From Vibrio sp. JPW-9-11-11 (GTDB lineage: Bacteria; Pseudomonadota; Gammaproteobacteria; Enterobacterales; Vibrionaceae): a DNA stretch of 64,000 nucleotides. Positions 1 through 8,350 of the stretch are shown here, one piece after another (the first letter of the stretch is position 1; each line of letters starts with the position of its first letter). The DNA lies in contig NZ_SZQJ01000010.1 of NCBI RefSeq assembly GCF_013369335.1, positions 26,082 through 90,081 on the forward strand. The letters are read 5' to 3'. Below the pieces are notes generated by a model. It was given only the letters and a program-made list of their open reading frames with translations, did no database searches and was not told the DNA's origin. The translations under genes were made by a program, and so were the position numbers.

Positions 1-581
1 CATTAAGTGACCACTTACTTGCGCTTCGTGCTCATATTAAAGGGCTTTCACAGAAAGACTATCATCAACTCAAAGGCATTCAGAGCCTTGATTATGTGTT
101 GATGTTTATTCCGGTTGAGCCTGCATTTCAGGTGGCGATTCAAGCCGACCCAAGTCTTGTGAAAGACGCGATGGAGCAAAATATTATTTTAGTTAGCCCG
201 ACCACCTTACTGGTGGCCCTGCGTACGATTGATAATCTGTGGCGCAATGATAGGCAGAATCAAAACGCGCAAATCATCGCTGAACGAGCCAGCAAGCTGT
301 ATGACAAGCTGCGCTTGTTTGTCGACGATATGGAAAGTCTTGGTGGCGCTCTGGACCGAGCCAATCAAAACTATCAAGGGGCGATGAACAAGTTGGCGTC
401 AGGACGCGGGAATGTTATTCGCCAGGCAGAAAGTTTTAAACAGCTTGGGGTTGAAGTGAAAAAGCCTATTTCAAGCTCGCTAGTGCAATTGGCCCAGCAG
501 GAGCAACTCACAGAAAACCCTCACACCAATAAAAATGCCCCTTTCGCCCAAAGACATACGGATGAGGATAAAGTAAACTAA
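1..581 (+). CDS. rmuC: RmuC family DNA recombination protein (3' part only)
   Basis: The reading frame is open from the left edge, so this is only the C-terminal ~193 residues; the true start lies outside the window. The early stretch around LDYVLMFIPVEPAF is typical of the RmuC core, a domain related to PD-(D/E)XK-type nucleases. The tail (GVEVKKPISSSL onward) is polar and variable. RmuC limits recombination at short inverted repeats in E. coli; its enzymatic activity is not firmly shown. Its place directly before ubiE-ubiJ-ubiB-tat is the usual gammaproteobacterial order. A weak inverted repeat follows the stop at 583-600, but without a convincing T-tract. Confidence 0.9.
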   Translation, partial: LSDHLLALRAHIKGLSQKDYHQLKGIQSLDYVLMFIPVEPAFQVAIQADPSLVKDAMEQNIILVSPTTLLVALRTIDNLWRNDRQNQNAQIIAERASKLYDKLRLFVDDMESLGGALDRANQNYQGAMNKLASGRGNVIRQAESFKQLGVEVKKPISSSLVQLAQQEQLTENPHTNKNAPFAQRHTDEDKVN

Positions 582-634
582 TCGCCCGCAGTACTGGGCG
601 TAGTTATTCTCATACTGTTTGAAGAGGAATCATC

Positions 635-1417
635 ATGACGGATACAAGCGTGCAATCGAATACAGCATTAGAATCAAATGAAACCACGCATTTTGGTTTC
701 ACCACGGTCGCGAAAGAAGAGAAAGTGACCAAGGTCGCTCAAGTGTTCCACTCAGTGGCAGCCAAATACGACATTATGAATGACTTAATGTCGGGGGGCA
801 TTCATCGCCTCTGGAAGCGCTTTACTATCGACTGCAGCGGTGTTCGTCCAGGTCAACGCGTGTTGGACCTCGGTGGTGGTACGGGGGATTTGACCGCTAA
901 GTTTTCTCGTATTGTTGGCGACAAAGGCCACGTAATTTTGGCCGATATCAACAACTCAATGTTGAATGTCGGGCGTGATAAATTGCGCGATAACGGCATC
1001 GTTGGCAACGTGCACTACGTTCAGGCGAATGCAGAGGAGCTGCCTTTTCCGGATGATTACTTTGATGCGATTACCATCAGTTTCTGCTTGCGTAATGTGA
1101 CCGATAAAGACAAAGCTCTGCGTTCGATGTATCGAGTGCTTAAACCGGGCGGCCGCTTGCTTGTGCTTGAGTTTTCTAAACCGATTCTTGAGCCACTGTC
1201 GAAGATTTACGATACCTACTCATTCCACCTATTGCCGAAAATGGGCGAGTTGGTCGCCAACGATGCAGAAAGTTACCGCTATCTTGCGGAGTCGATTCGC
1301 ATGCATCCCGATCAAGAAACGCTAAAAAGTATGATGGAAGAGGCGGGTTTTGAGCAGGCTAAATACTTCAACCTGACCGGTGGTATTGTCGCTCTACATC
1401 GTGGTTACAAGTTCTAA
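635..1417 (+). CDS. ubiE: UbiE, bifunctional demethylmenaquinone / 2-polyprenyl-6-methoxybenzoquinol C-methyltransferase
   Basis: This is a 260-residue SAM-dependent methyltransferase that performs the C-methylation step of ubiquinone and menaquinone synthesis. The SAM-binding motif [11 protein letters not shown] is at about residues 77-87, followed by ADINNSML (acidic residue for the ribose) and the [11 protein letters not shown] motif typical of UbiE. The C-terminus [11 protein letters not shown] matches the family end. An AGAGGA Shine-Dalgarno precedes the ATG. It starts the quinone cluster: ubiJ begins 11 bases after its stop and ubiB overlaps ubiJ, so the three are probably co-transcribed. 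Family length (about 250-260) is normal. Confidence 0.97.
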   Translation: MTDTSVQSNTALESNETTHFGFTTVAKEEKVTKVAQVFHSVAAKYDIMNDLMSGGIHRLWKRFTIDCSGVRPGQRVLDLGGGTGDLTAKFSRIVGDKGHVILADINNSMLNVGRDKLRDNGIVGNVHYVQANAEELPFPDDYFDAITISFCLRNVTDKDKALRSMYRVLKPGGRLLVLEFSKPILEPLSKIYDTYSFHLLPKMGELVANDAESYRYLAESIRMHPDQETLKSMMEEAGFEQAKYFNLTGGIVALHRGYKF

Positions 1418-1428
1418 GGTGGGTTGCT

Positions 1429-2034
1429 ATGCCGTTTGAACCCCTCGTGACTGCGGTCATAGAGACAACGCTGAACACCTTGATTCATGACGACCCTGAG
1501 TTGGGCCGTCGTTTGGCCCGTTTAAAAGGTCAGGTGATTCAAGTTCATCTCAAAGAGGTCAACAAAACCTTGACCTTTATCTTTAGTCAGCAAATCGACG
1601 TGTTAGCTAACTATGAAGGCCAACCAGATTGTTACTTGTCATTGAATCTGTCGATATTGCCTGAGTTGCGTGAGCAGTCCAACATCACCAAACTGATTAA
1701 GCAAGATAAACTGGTGTTGGAAGGCGATATTCAGTTGGCACAGAAGTTTTCACAATTGATGACCGACTGTAAGCCGGATATTGAGGAGTGGTTATCTCGT
1801 GTGAGTGGTGATGTGGTCGCGCATACCATAGTGCAAGGCGCAAAAACCATGGTCGAAAGCGTAAAAGACGGGTTACAGAAGCAGCAGAATCATCTAGCTC
1901 AAGTGCTTACCGAAGAGTGGCGAATTGCACCACCCCCACTCGAAGTGGCCTATTTTTGTGACCAGGTGGATGAGGTGAAAAGCCAAGCCGCGCGTATAGA
2001 AGCGCGCCTCAATCAGTTATTGGAGCGGGCATGA
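1429..2034 (+). CDS. ubiJ: UbiJ, ubiquinone biosynthesis accessory factor (SCP2 domain)
   Basis: This 201-residue protein lies between ubiE and ubiB, the position of UbiJ (formerly YigP) in E. coli. The N-terminal ~110 residues have the alternating pattern of an SCP2 lipid-binding domain. The rest is helical and charged, ending in a likely coiled coil ([18 protein letters not shown]). With UbiK, UbiJ is known to form part of the soluble Ubi metabolon and to bind polyprenyl intermediates needed for aerobic ubiquinone synthesis. It has no catalytic motif of its own. The stop overlaps the ubiB start as ATGA, which suggests translational coupling. UbiK is encoded elsewhere in this window (20233-20484). 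Confidence 0.9.
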   Translation: MPFEPLVTAVIETTLNTLIHDDPELGRRLARLKGQVIQVHLKEVNKTLTFIFSQQIDVLANYEGQPDCYLSLNLSILPELREQSNITKLIKQDKLVLEGDIQLAQKFSQLMTDCKPDIEEWLSRVSGDVVAHTIVQGAKTMVESVKDGLQKQQNHLAQVLTEEWRIAPPPLEVAYFCDQVDEVKSQAARIEARLNQLLERA

Positions 2035-3665
2035 CGTTATCAGAGCTACGCCGCCTCTATCACATTATCCGAGTACAATTAGAGTACGGCCTGGATGAGT
2101 TGCTTCCTAGTCACCAACTGACGAAAGCGCCGCTGTTGGCGCGAAAAAGCCTGTTTTGGGTCAAGAACCAACACGCCGATAAACCGCTCGGTGAGCGTCT
2201 GCGTTTAGCTCTGCAAGAGTTAGGTCCGGTCTGGATTAAATTTGGTCAAATGATGTCGACGCGCCGTGACTTATTTCCCGATCATATCGCGGACCCATTG
2301 GCACTGTTGCAAGATCAAGTGTCGCCGTTTGACGGTCAGTTAGCTAAGCAACAAATAGAGCAAGCGTTAGGCGGATCGCTAGAAACTTGGTTTGACGATT
2401 TTGATATCGAGCCGCTAGCCTCTGCATCAATTGCCCAAGTGCACACCGCGCGACTTAAGACCACTCAGCAAGAAGTGGTGTTAAAGGTGATTCGTCCTGA
2501 TATTCGCCCGGTCATTGATGCCGATCTGAAACTGATGTACCGCATGGCGCGTATCGTCGCTAAAGCCTTGCCTGAAGCGCGTCGTTTAAAACCAGTCGAA
2601 GTCGTCCGAGAGTATGAGAAAACGCTACTCGATGAACTCGACTTAAGACGCGAAGCGGCCAATGCGATTCAACTGAGGCGTAACTTTGAGGGCAGCGAAG
2701 AGTTGTATGTTCCTGAAGTCATCACGGATTTTAGTAATAAAACCGTCATGGTTTCTGAGCGAATATATGGCATCCAGGTTTCTGACATAGAAGGCTTAGT
2801 CGCCAACGGTACCAACATGAAACTGTTGGCCGAGCGCGGTGTGAGTGTGTTTTTCACTCAGGTTTTTCGCGACAGCTTTTTCCATGCCGATATGCACCCT
2901 GGCAATGTGTTTGTAGAACCGCAGCATCCAGAGAATCCACGTTGGATCGGTTTAGATTGCGGTATTGTAGGCACACTGAACAGTGAAGATAAGCGCTATT
3001 TGGCGGAAAACTTTTTAGCCTTCTTTAATCGCGATTATCGCCGGGTGGCGGAGTTGCATGTTGAGTCAGGTTGGGTTCCACGTGAAACCAATGTGGATGA
3101 ATTTGAGTTCGCGATCCGTATCGTTTGTGAGCCGATTTTTGCCAAACCGCTGTGTGAAATCTCGTTTGGCCACGTGCTCTTGAATCTGTTTAATACTGCT
3201 CGACGATTTAATATGGAAGTGCAGCCGCAATTGGTGTTGCTGCAAAAAACTTTACTCTATGTTGAAGGGCTGGGTCGCCAGCTGTATCCACAATTGGATT
3301 TATGGGAAACCGCGAAGCCGTTCCTAGAAGAGTGGATGATGAATCAAGTTGGGCCGAAAGCGGTGCTTAATGCGGTGAAAGACCGGGCGCCATTTTGGGC
3401 CGAGAAGCTCCCCGAGCTTCCTGAACTGCTTTATGACAGCTTGCGCCAAGGTAAAATGATGAATCAACGTATTGATCAACTCTACCAAGGTTATCGCTCG
3501 ACCAAAAAACAGCAGGCGACGGGGAAATTTTTATTTGGTGTTGGTGCCACATTAGTCGTATGCTCGGCAATATTGGTCAACAGCAGTTATGAGCAACTTT
3601 CGTTGGCAAGCGCTTTAGGCGGAGTCACATTTTGGTTGCTTAGTTGGCGAGCTTATCGTCAATAG
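2031..3665 (+). CDS. ubiB: UbiB, ubiquinone biosynthesis atypical kinase/ATPase
   Basis: A 544-residue member of the ABC1/ADCK/UbiB atypical kinase family. The family-defining KxGQ motif is visible as KFGQ at residues 70-73, the alanine-rich nucleotide loop as [11 protein letters not shown], and the metal-binding region as DMHPGNVFV and GLDCGIVG. Two hydrophobic C-terminal helices (about residues 500-540) anchor it to the inner membrane, as in E. coli UbiB. Its ATPase activity supports ubiquinone synthesis, probably by handling lipid intermediates. It starts within the ubiJ stop codon and ends 50 bases before tatA. The order ubiE-ubiJ-ubiB-tatABC is conserved in gammaproteobacteria. Confidence 0.96.
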   Translation: MTLSELRRLYHIIRVQLEYGLDELLPSHQLTKAPLLARKSLFWVKNQHADKPLGERLRLALQELGPVWIKFGQMMSTRRDLFPDHIADPLALLQDQVSPFDGQLAKQQIEQALGGSLETWFDDFDIEPLASASIAQVHTARLKTTQQEVVLKVIRPDIRPVIDADLKLMYRMARIVAKALPEARRLKPVEVVREYEKTLLDELDLRREAANAIQLRRNFEGSEELYVPEVITDFSNKTVMVSERIYGIQVSDIEGLVANGTNMKLLAERGVSVFFTQVFRDSFFHADMHPGNVFVEPQHPENPRWIGLDCGIVGTLNSEDKRYLAENFLAFFNRDYRRVAELHVESGWVPRETNVDEFEFAIRIVCEPIFAKPLCEISFGHVLLNLFNTARRFNMEVQPQLVLLQKTLLYVEGLGRQLYPQLDLWETAKPFLEEWMMNQVGPKAVLNAVKDRAPFWAEKLPELPELLYDSLRQGKMMNQRIDQLYQGYRSTKKQQATGKFLFGVGATLVVCSAILVNSSYEQLSLASALGGVTFWLLSWRAYRQ

Positions 3666-3715
3666 ACGTTAAACTCTTGAAATAAATTTGTTTAATAAGA
3701 CCCGAGGTAAAAAGA

Positions 3716-3970
3716 ATGGGTGGTATTAGTATTTGGCAACTTCTGATTATTGCCGTGATTGTCGTGCTACTGTTTGGGACCAAAAAACTACGCGGTATTG
3801 GTGGTGATCTTGGCGGAGCCGTGAAAGGGTTTAAGAAGGCCATGAGCGAAGATGATGCAGCCAAGAAAGATGCAGACTTTGAGCAAAAAACGGTTGATCA
3901 GCAGAAGAGCGTCGAGCAGCAAAAAACAGAATCGACCGCTGACACTAAGAAAGACAAAGAGCAGGCATAA
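3716..3970 (+). CDS. tatA: TatA, twin-arginine translocase pore-forming subunit
   Basis: A small 84-residue protein with one N-terminal membrane helix (about residues 5-20), the FGTKKLR hinge with its conserved FG, and an amphipathic helix ([15 protein letters not shown]). The tail is polar and rich in Lys, Gln and Glu. TatA oligomers form the variable pore that moves folded twin-arginine proteins across the inner membrane. The Shine-Dalgarno is CGAGGTAA shortly before the ATG. tatB follows after only 3 bases, so the pair is one transcript and probably coupled in translation. Confidence 0.95.
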   Translation: MGGISIWQLLIIAVIVVLLFGTKKLRGIGGDLGGAVKGFKKAMSEDDAAKKDADFEQKTVDQQKSVEQQKTESTADTKKDKEQA

Positions 3971-3973
3971 TCC

Positions 3974-4399
3974 GTGTTTGATATCGGTTTTTGGGAACTG
4001 GTATTAATATCTGTCGTTGGGCTTGTCGTTTTGGGGCCAGAGCGCTTACCTCATGCCATTCGCAGCGTCTCCAAGTTTATTGGTGCCGCGAAGAGCATGG
4101 CGAATAGCGTGAAAGACGAGCTTTCACATGAGCTCAAAGTCCAAGAACTGCAAGATAACTTGCGCAAAGCTGAGCAAATGGGCATGGAGGATCTCTCTCC
4201 TGAACTGAAGTCTTCAGTGGAACAGCTCAAGCAAGCGGCGCAAGAGGTTCAACGCCCATACGCGAGCAAAAGCGACTCGGCTGACAACGCAGTTGAGACT
4301 GTCACTGAGCAATCAGCTGACGCCGCCGATGACGCCAAGCAGCAGGCAGAGCCTTCAAAAGCTCATTCGACGCCTCTGGCAGATAAAAAAGCCGAATAG
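3974..4399 (+). CDS. tatB: TatB, twin-arginine translocase receptor subunit
   Basis: A 141-residue protein with a GTG start 3 bases after the tatA stop. It has an N-terminal membrane helix ([20 protein letters not shown]), the conserved GPERLP hinge that marks TatB, and a long amphipathic and coiled region rich in Glu, Lys and Gln. With TatC it forms the receptor for twin-arginine signal peptides. The C-terminal tail is low-complexity (Ala, Asp, Gln), as usual for the family. A terminator-like hairpin separates it from tatC, which may set the TatAB to TatC ratio. Confidence 0.94.
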   Translation: MFDIGFWELVLISVVGLVVLGPERLPHAIRSVSKFIGAAKSMANSVKDELSHELKVQELQDNLRKAEQMGMEDLSPELKSSVEQLKQAAQEVQRPYASKSDSADNAVETVTEQSADAADDAKQQAEPSKAHSTPLADKKAE

Positions 4400-4412
4400 T
4401 CTCGCATTAGGA

Positions 4413-4437
4413 GGAGCTACCGTGCGTAGCTCCTTTT
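4413..4437 (+). terminator. Terminator-like hairpin between tatB and tatC
   Basis: An 8-bp perfect stem (GGAGCTAC ... GTAGCTCC) with a 5-base loop is followed by four T residues. It lies in the short gap between tatB and tatC, 24 bases before the tatC start. The short T-tract suggests partial termination or a processing site rather than a full stop, since tatC has no obvious separate promoter. Confidence 0.55.
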
Positions 4438-4461
4438 CGATCTTTTACAGTAGAGGTTTCC

Positions 4462-5208
4462 ATGTCTTCTGTTGAGCAGACACAACCTTTGATCAGTCAC
4501 TTACTTGAGTTAAGAAACCGCTTGTTGCGCGCCATTGTCGCCGTGCTGGTGGTCTTTCTAGGGCTGATCTATTTCGCCAATGATATCTATGAGTTTGTCT
4601 CCGCACCACTGGTAGAACGGTTACCAGAGGGGGCTACCATGATCGCAACCGACGTCGCGTCACCTTTCTTTACGCCGTTGAAGTTAACCTTGGTTGCGTC
4701 GATTTTTATCGCGGTGCCGTTTATTTTGTATCAAGTCTGGGCGTTTGTTGCGCCGGGTCTCTACAAGCATGAGCGTCGCTTGATCATGCCGTTGATGTTT
4801 TCCAGCTCGCTGCTGTTTTATTGTGGTGTAGCCTTCGCTTACTTCGTGGTTTTCCCGTTAGTGTTTGGATTCTTTACCGCGATCTCATTAGGCGGGGTCG
4901 AGTTTGCCACCGATATCTCGAGCTATCTCGATTTTGTTTTGGCCTTGTTTCTTGCGTTTGGTATCGCGTTTGAAGTCCCGGTGGCGATTATTTTACTGTG
5001 CTGGACGGGGGCGACTGATCCGAAAAGCCTCAGTGAGAAGCGGCCGTATATCGTTGTAGGGGCGTTTGTCGTGGGTATGATGTTGACACCGCCAGATATG
5101 ATTTCACAAACACTGTTGGCGATCCCTATGTGTTTACTGTTTGAAGTCGGTTTATTCTTTGCTCGCTTTTATGTGCGCAAAGAGAGCGACCAAGAGTTAG
5201 AAGAATAA
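4462..5208 (+). CDS. tatC: TatC, twin-arginine translocase core subunit
   Basis: A 248-residue membrane protein with six predicted transmembrane helices. The N-terminal [13 protein letters not shown] motif and the conserved [17 protein letters not shown] loop are TatC signatures that bind the twin-arginine signal peptide. The final helices contain the family pattern [15 protein letters not shown]. TatC is the core of the receptor complex with TatB. It is the last gene of the ubi-tat run; a strong bidirectional terminator follows. tatD lies beyond it on the other strand, whereas in E. coli tatD follows tatC in the same direction. Confidence 0.96.
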   Translation: MSSVEQTQPLISHLLELRNRLLRAIVAVLVVFLGLIYFANDIYEFVSAPLVERLPEGATMIATDVASPFFTPLKLTLVASIFIAVPFILYQVWAFVAPGLYKHERRLIMPLMFSSSLLFYCGVAFAYFVVFPLVFGFFTAISLGGVEFATDISSYLDFVLALFLAFGIAFEVPVAIILLCWTGATDPKSLSEKRPYIVVGAFVVGMMLTPPDMISQTLLAIPMCLLFEVGLFFARFYVRKESDQELEE

Positions 5209-5226
5209 TCTTAGTTCTACAGAGAT

Positions 5227-5260
5227 AAAAAAGGGCTGATGTTGACCATCAGCCCTTTTT
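5227..5260 (+). terminator. Bidirectional Rho-independent terminator, tatC / tatD
   Basis: A strong stem, AAAAAGGGCTGATG pairing with CATCAGCCCTTTTT, has A and T runs on both flanks. It sits between the convergent tatC and tatD genes and can serve both. Confidence 0.88.
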
Positions 5261-5275
5261 CTATTGGTTAAAGAA

Positions 5276-6043
5276 CTACAATCGAAACAGTGATTGAGCA
5301 TTGTGTGTGGTGATTGAATCCACTTTTTCGATGCTAATGCCTCTTAGCTCTGCGATACGCTCGGCCACCAAAGACGTGTAGGCGGGCTCATTGCGTTTTC
5401 CTCGATGGGGTACCGGAGCCAGATACGGACAATCGGTTTCCAGAATCACATAGTTCATGTCGAGCTCGGGGATAACCTTATCCATCCCACCATTTTTAAA
5501 GGTGGATACTCCACCGAGCCCTAAATGAAAGCCCAAATCATTGATCGCCTTCGCTTCTTCTACGCTACCACCGAAGCAGTGAAACACGCCTGACAGCGCG
5601 CCATCTTGTTCTTTGCTCAGCAGGGCAAGTGTCTCTTTAATTGAGTCACGAGTATGAATCACCACCGGGAGTTGCATCTCTTTGGCCCAGTTTAATTGGG
5701 TGACAAAGGCCATCTCTTGCTCGGCGCGATAGGTTTTGTCCCAATAGAGGTCGATACCGATTTCACCTACGGCAATGAAGTTATGCTTATCGAACCAAGA
5801 GTGGACGACATCGAGCGTCTGTTTGACGTTGCCATCCACGTAGCACGGGTGAAGTCCCATCATTGAACGACACACTTGCGGAAATTGAGCTTCGGTCGCC
5901 AGCATGGGCTCAATCGATTCCAAGTCGATATTAGGTAGCAGGATCTGTTCGATGCCTTGGGCTAAGGCGCGTTGAACGACTTGTTCTCTGTCGTTATCGA
6001 ACTCACTGGCGTAGATGTGAGCGTGGGTATCAATCATGGTCAA
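5276..6043 (-). CDS. tatD: TatD family metal-dependent 3'-5' DNase
   Basis: A 255-residue TIM-barrel hydrolase. Metal-binding residues are visible as the N-terminal DTHAHI (HxH), GEIGIDLYW (the bridging Glu), VIHTRDS, HCFGG and the late ETDCPYLAP. TatD is a Mg-dependent exonuclease linked in E. coli to DNA fragmentation and repair; despite its name it is not needed for Tat transport. It is convergent to tatC and divergent from hemB. Two closely spaced ATG codons (6043 and 6037) could both be the start. The sequence is also close to the YcfH/YjjV paralogues, so the exact subfamily is inferred from gene position. Confidence 0.85.
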   Translation of the reverse strand: MTMIDTHAHIYASEFDNDREQVVQRALAQGIEQILLPNIDLESIEPMLATEAQFPQVCRSMMGLHPCYVDGNVKQTLDVVHSWFDKHNFIAVGEIGIDLYWDKTYRAEQEMAFVTQLNWAKEMQLPVVIHTRDSIKETLALLSKEQDGALSGVFHCFGGSVEEAKAINDLGFHLGLGGVSTFKNGGMDKVIPELDMNYVILETDCPYLAPVPHRGKRNEPAYTSLVAERIAELRGISIEKVDSITTHNAQSLFRL

Positions 6044-6084
6044 TCTCTTGCTTGATAAGGAAGCGCCAGTATACGGCAGTGTGA

Positions 6085-7236
<1,152 letters not shown>

Positions 7237-7254
7237 ACTGGGCGACTTTTTCTA

Positions 7255-7279
7255 GGCTGGCGGTTGCCAGCCTTTTTTT
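7255..7279 (+). terminator. Rho-independent terminator of hemB
   Basis: The stem GGCTGG / CCAGCC with a 6-base loop is followed by seven T residues. It lies 19 bases after the hemB stop and just before the Shine-Dalgarno of the acetyltransferase gene. Confidence 0.85.
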
Positions 7280-7295
7280 ATTTGGGAGAGTGACC

Positions 7296-7751
7296 ATGAC
7301 CATCCTTTATCGAGCAGGTACCTTGGAAGAGTGTGTGCAAGTGGTGCAGCAGATCGCAGAATTTGCCCATAAAGAGACCGTTGAGAGTTTATCTGCCCGC
7401 CTTGATGGGAAAGTCCGCTATTTGGTGCAGGTAGCGCAAGAGGGAGATAACCTGCTCGGATTCAAAATTGGCTATCAGTTAGACGCCCAAACCTTTTACA
7501 GTTGGTTTGGTGGGGTGTCGCCGCTGGCCCGCAATAAAGGAGTGGCCCAGCAGCTACTTGATATTCAAGAGCGATGGGCGCGAGAGCAAGGCTATAACCA
7601 GCTTAAAGTGAAATCTCGCAATCAGTTTCCATCTATGCTGCGTTTACTGCTGCGAAATGGCTATATGATTGAAAAGTTTGAAGCGAAACAGCCGCTTGAC
7701 GAAAGTCGTATCCACTTCATTAAGCCACTTCGCCAAGTTGATGAAAATTAA
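7296..7751 (+). CDS. GNAT family N-acetyltransferase
   Basis: A 151-residue protein of the GCN5-related acetyltransferase fold. The acetyl-CoA-binding motif A is visible as GVSPLARNKGVAQQLLD (the R/Q-x-x-G-x-G/A region), followed by RWAREQGYNQLKVKSRNQFPSMLRLLLRNGY, the usual motif B region. The ATG at 7296 is preferred over an in-frame GTG at 7290 because GGGAG lies at the right distance. The substrate cannot be told from sequence. It lies between hemB and ryhB, a neighbourhood also found in V. cholerae, but nothing links it to either in function. A perfect 8-bp inverted repeat overlaps its stop codon. Confidence 0.85.
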   Translation: MTILYRAGTLEECVQVVQQIAEFAHKETVESLSARLDGKVRYLVQVAQEGDNLLGFKIGYQLDAQTFYSWFGGVSPLARNKGVAQQLLDIQERWAREQGYNQLKVKSRNQFPSMLRLLLRNGYMIEKFEAKQPLDESRIHFIKPLRQVDEN

Positions 7752-7770
7752 ATGAGACTTTTTCTCATTT
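7750..7770. repeat. Perfect inverted repeat AAATGAGA ... TCTCATTT
   Basis: The 8-bp arms are perfect with a 5-base loop (CTTTT). The repeat overlaps the stop codon of the acetyltransferase gene and ends 5 bases before the ryhB -35 box. AAATGAGA occurs again at 7786-7793 in the Fur site. It could be a weak terminator, though it lacks a T-run, or an extra operator. Confidence 0.5.
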
Positions 7771-7775
7771 AACTA

Positions 7776-7804
7776 TTGACCAACCAAATGAGAATGGTTA
7801 TTAT
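7776..7804 (+). promoter_or_regulatory. ryhB promoter with overlapping Fur box
   Basis: A -35 element TTGACC (7776-7781) and a -10 element TATTAT (7799-7804) are separated by 17 bases. A Fur-box-like sequence, TGAGAATGGTTATTA at 7789-7803, overlaps the -10 and matches 12 of 15 positions of the 7-1-7 consensus. Binding of Fur-Fe(II) here would block transcription, as known for ryhB in E. coli and V. cholerae. Confidence 0.8.
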
Positions 7805-7810
7805 TTGTCT

Positions 7811-8027
7811 CGTCTTAGGGAATGAGAGAAGTTCACAAGGACGTGCACAACCAGTTTCATCATTGAATTTGGTCGAGCACATGACTGAGAGCTTGCACGA
7901 ATTCTTTTTGACACGACATTGCTCACATTGCTTCCAGTGTAATTTATAGCTTTATGGTAAAGCAGCTCACTCTGAATTTGCTTTGACCCTTTTTTGCTAG
8001 GCGACATCGAAAGATGTCGCTTTTTTT
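7811..8027 (+). ncRNA. ryhB: RyhB iron-responsive small RNA (long Vibrio form)
   Basis: The stretch at 7910-7938 contains ACACGACATTGCTCACATTG and then CTTCCAGTG, the core that is almost identical to E. coli RyhB and pairs with target mRNAs near their ribosome sites. The RNA ends in a terminator with stem GCGACATC/GATGTCGC and seven T residues (8001-8027). The Fur-boxed promoter places the start near 7811, giving about 217 nucleotides, more than twice the E. coli length but like V. cholerae RyhB (over 200). RyhB represses iron-using proteins under iron starvation together with Hfq. The start is inferred from promoter spacing. Confidence 0.92.
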
Positions 8028-8068
8028 ATTTCTGCAGTTTGGTCATGAACAAAAGGACACCAATAGTC

Positions 8069-8219
8069 TTTTCCACAATCCAAGATCAAGCCAGGATCGA
8101 TCTGTGCATGATTGATCAATAATAAAATCCAATATAAACATAAGCTTAAATTGAAGATCTCCCCAAATTATGGGTTATTGATATCCTGTGGGTAAATACT
8201 ATGAACAGAGTTATCCACA
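8069..8219. promoter_or_regulatory. Cluster of three DnaA-box-like sites upstream of polA
   Basis: TTTTCCACA is at 8069-8077, TTACCCACA (minus strand) at 8187-8195 and a perfect consensus TTATCCACA at 8211-8219. All lie in the AT-rich 320-base gap between ryhB and polA. In E. coli, DnaA protein stimulates polA expression through boxes in its promoter, so a similar role is inferred. No other gene or RNA is apparent in this gap. Confidence 0.6.
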
Positions 8220-8350
8220 GAGAGATGGTCGAATTGGCGTGATAATCAGCAAATATGTGAGTAACCCACCAAGAGTTAAAATGGATTCACTGAGTCAGTC
8301 GTGGCATCCTAAGCAGATCTTTTTGCATTTTCTTTGGATACGTAAAGACT

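Noticed and set aside
583..600. Terminator of rmuC (CGCCC ... GGGCG)
   Set aside because: The stem is only 5 bp and no T-run follows.
8028..8350. Replication origin upstream of polA
   Set aside because: Three DnaA boxes are too few, and no AT-rich 13-mer array, mioC or mnmG gene is present; polA regulation is more likely.
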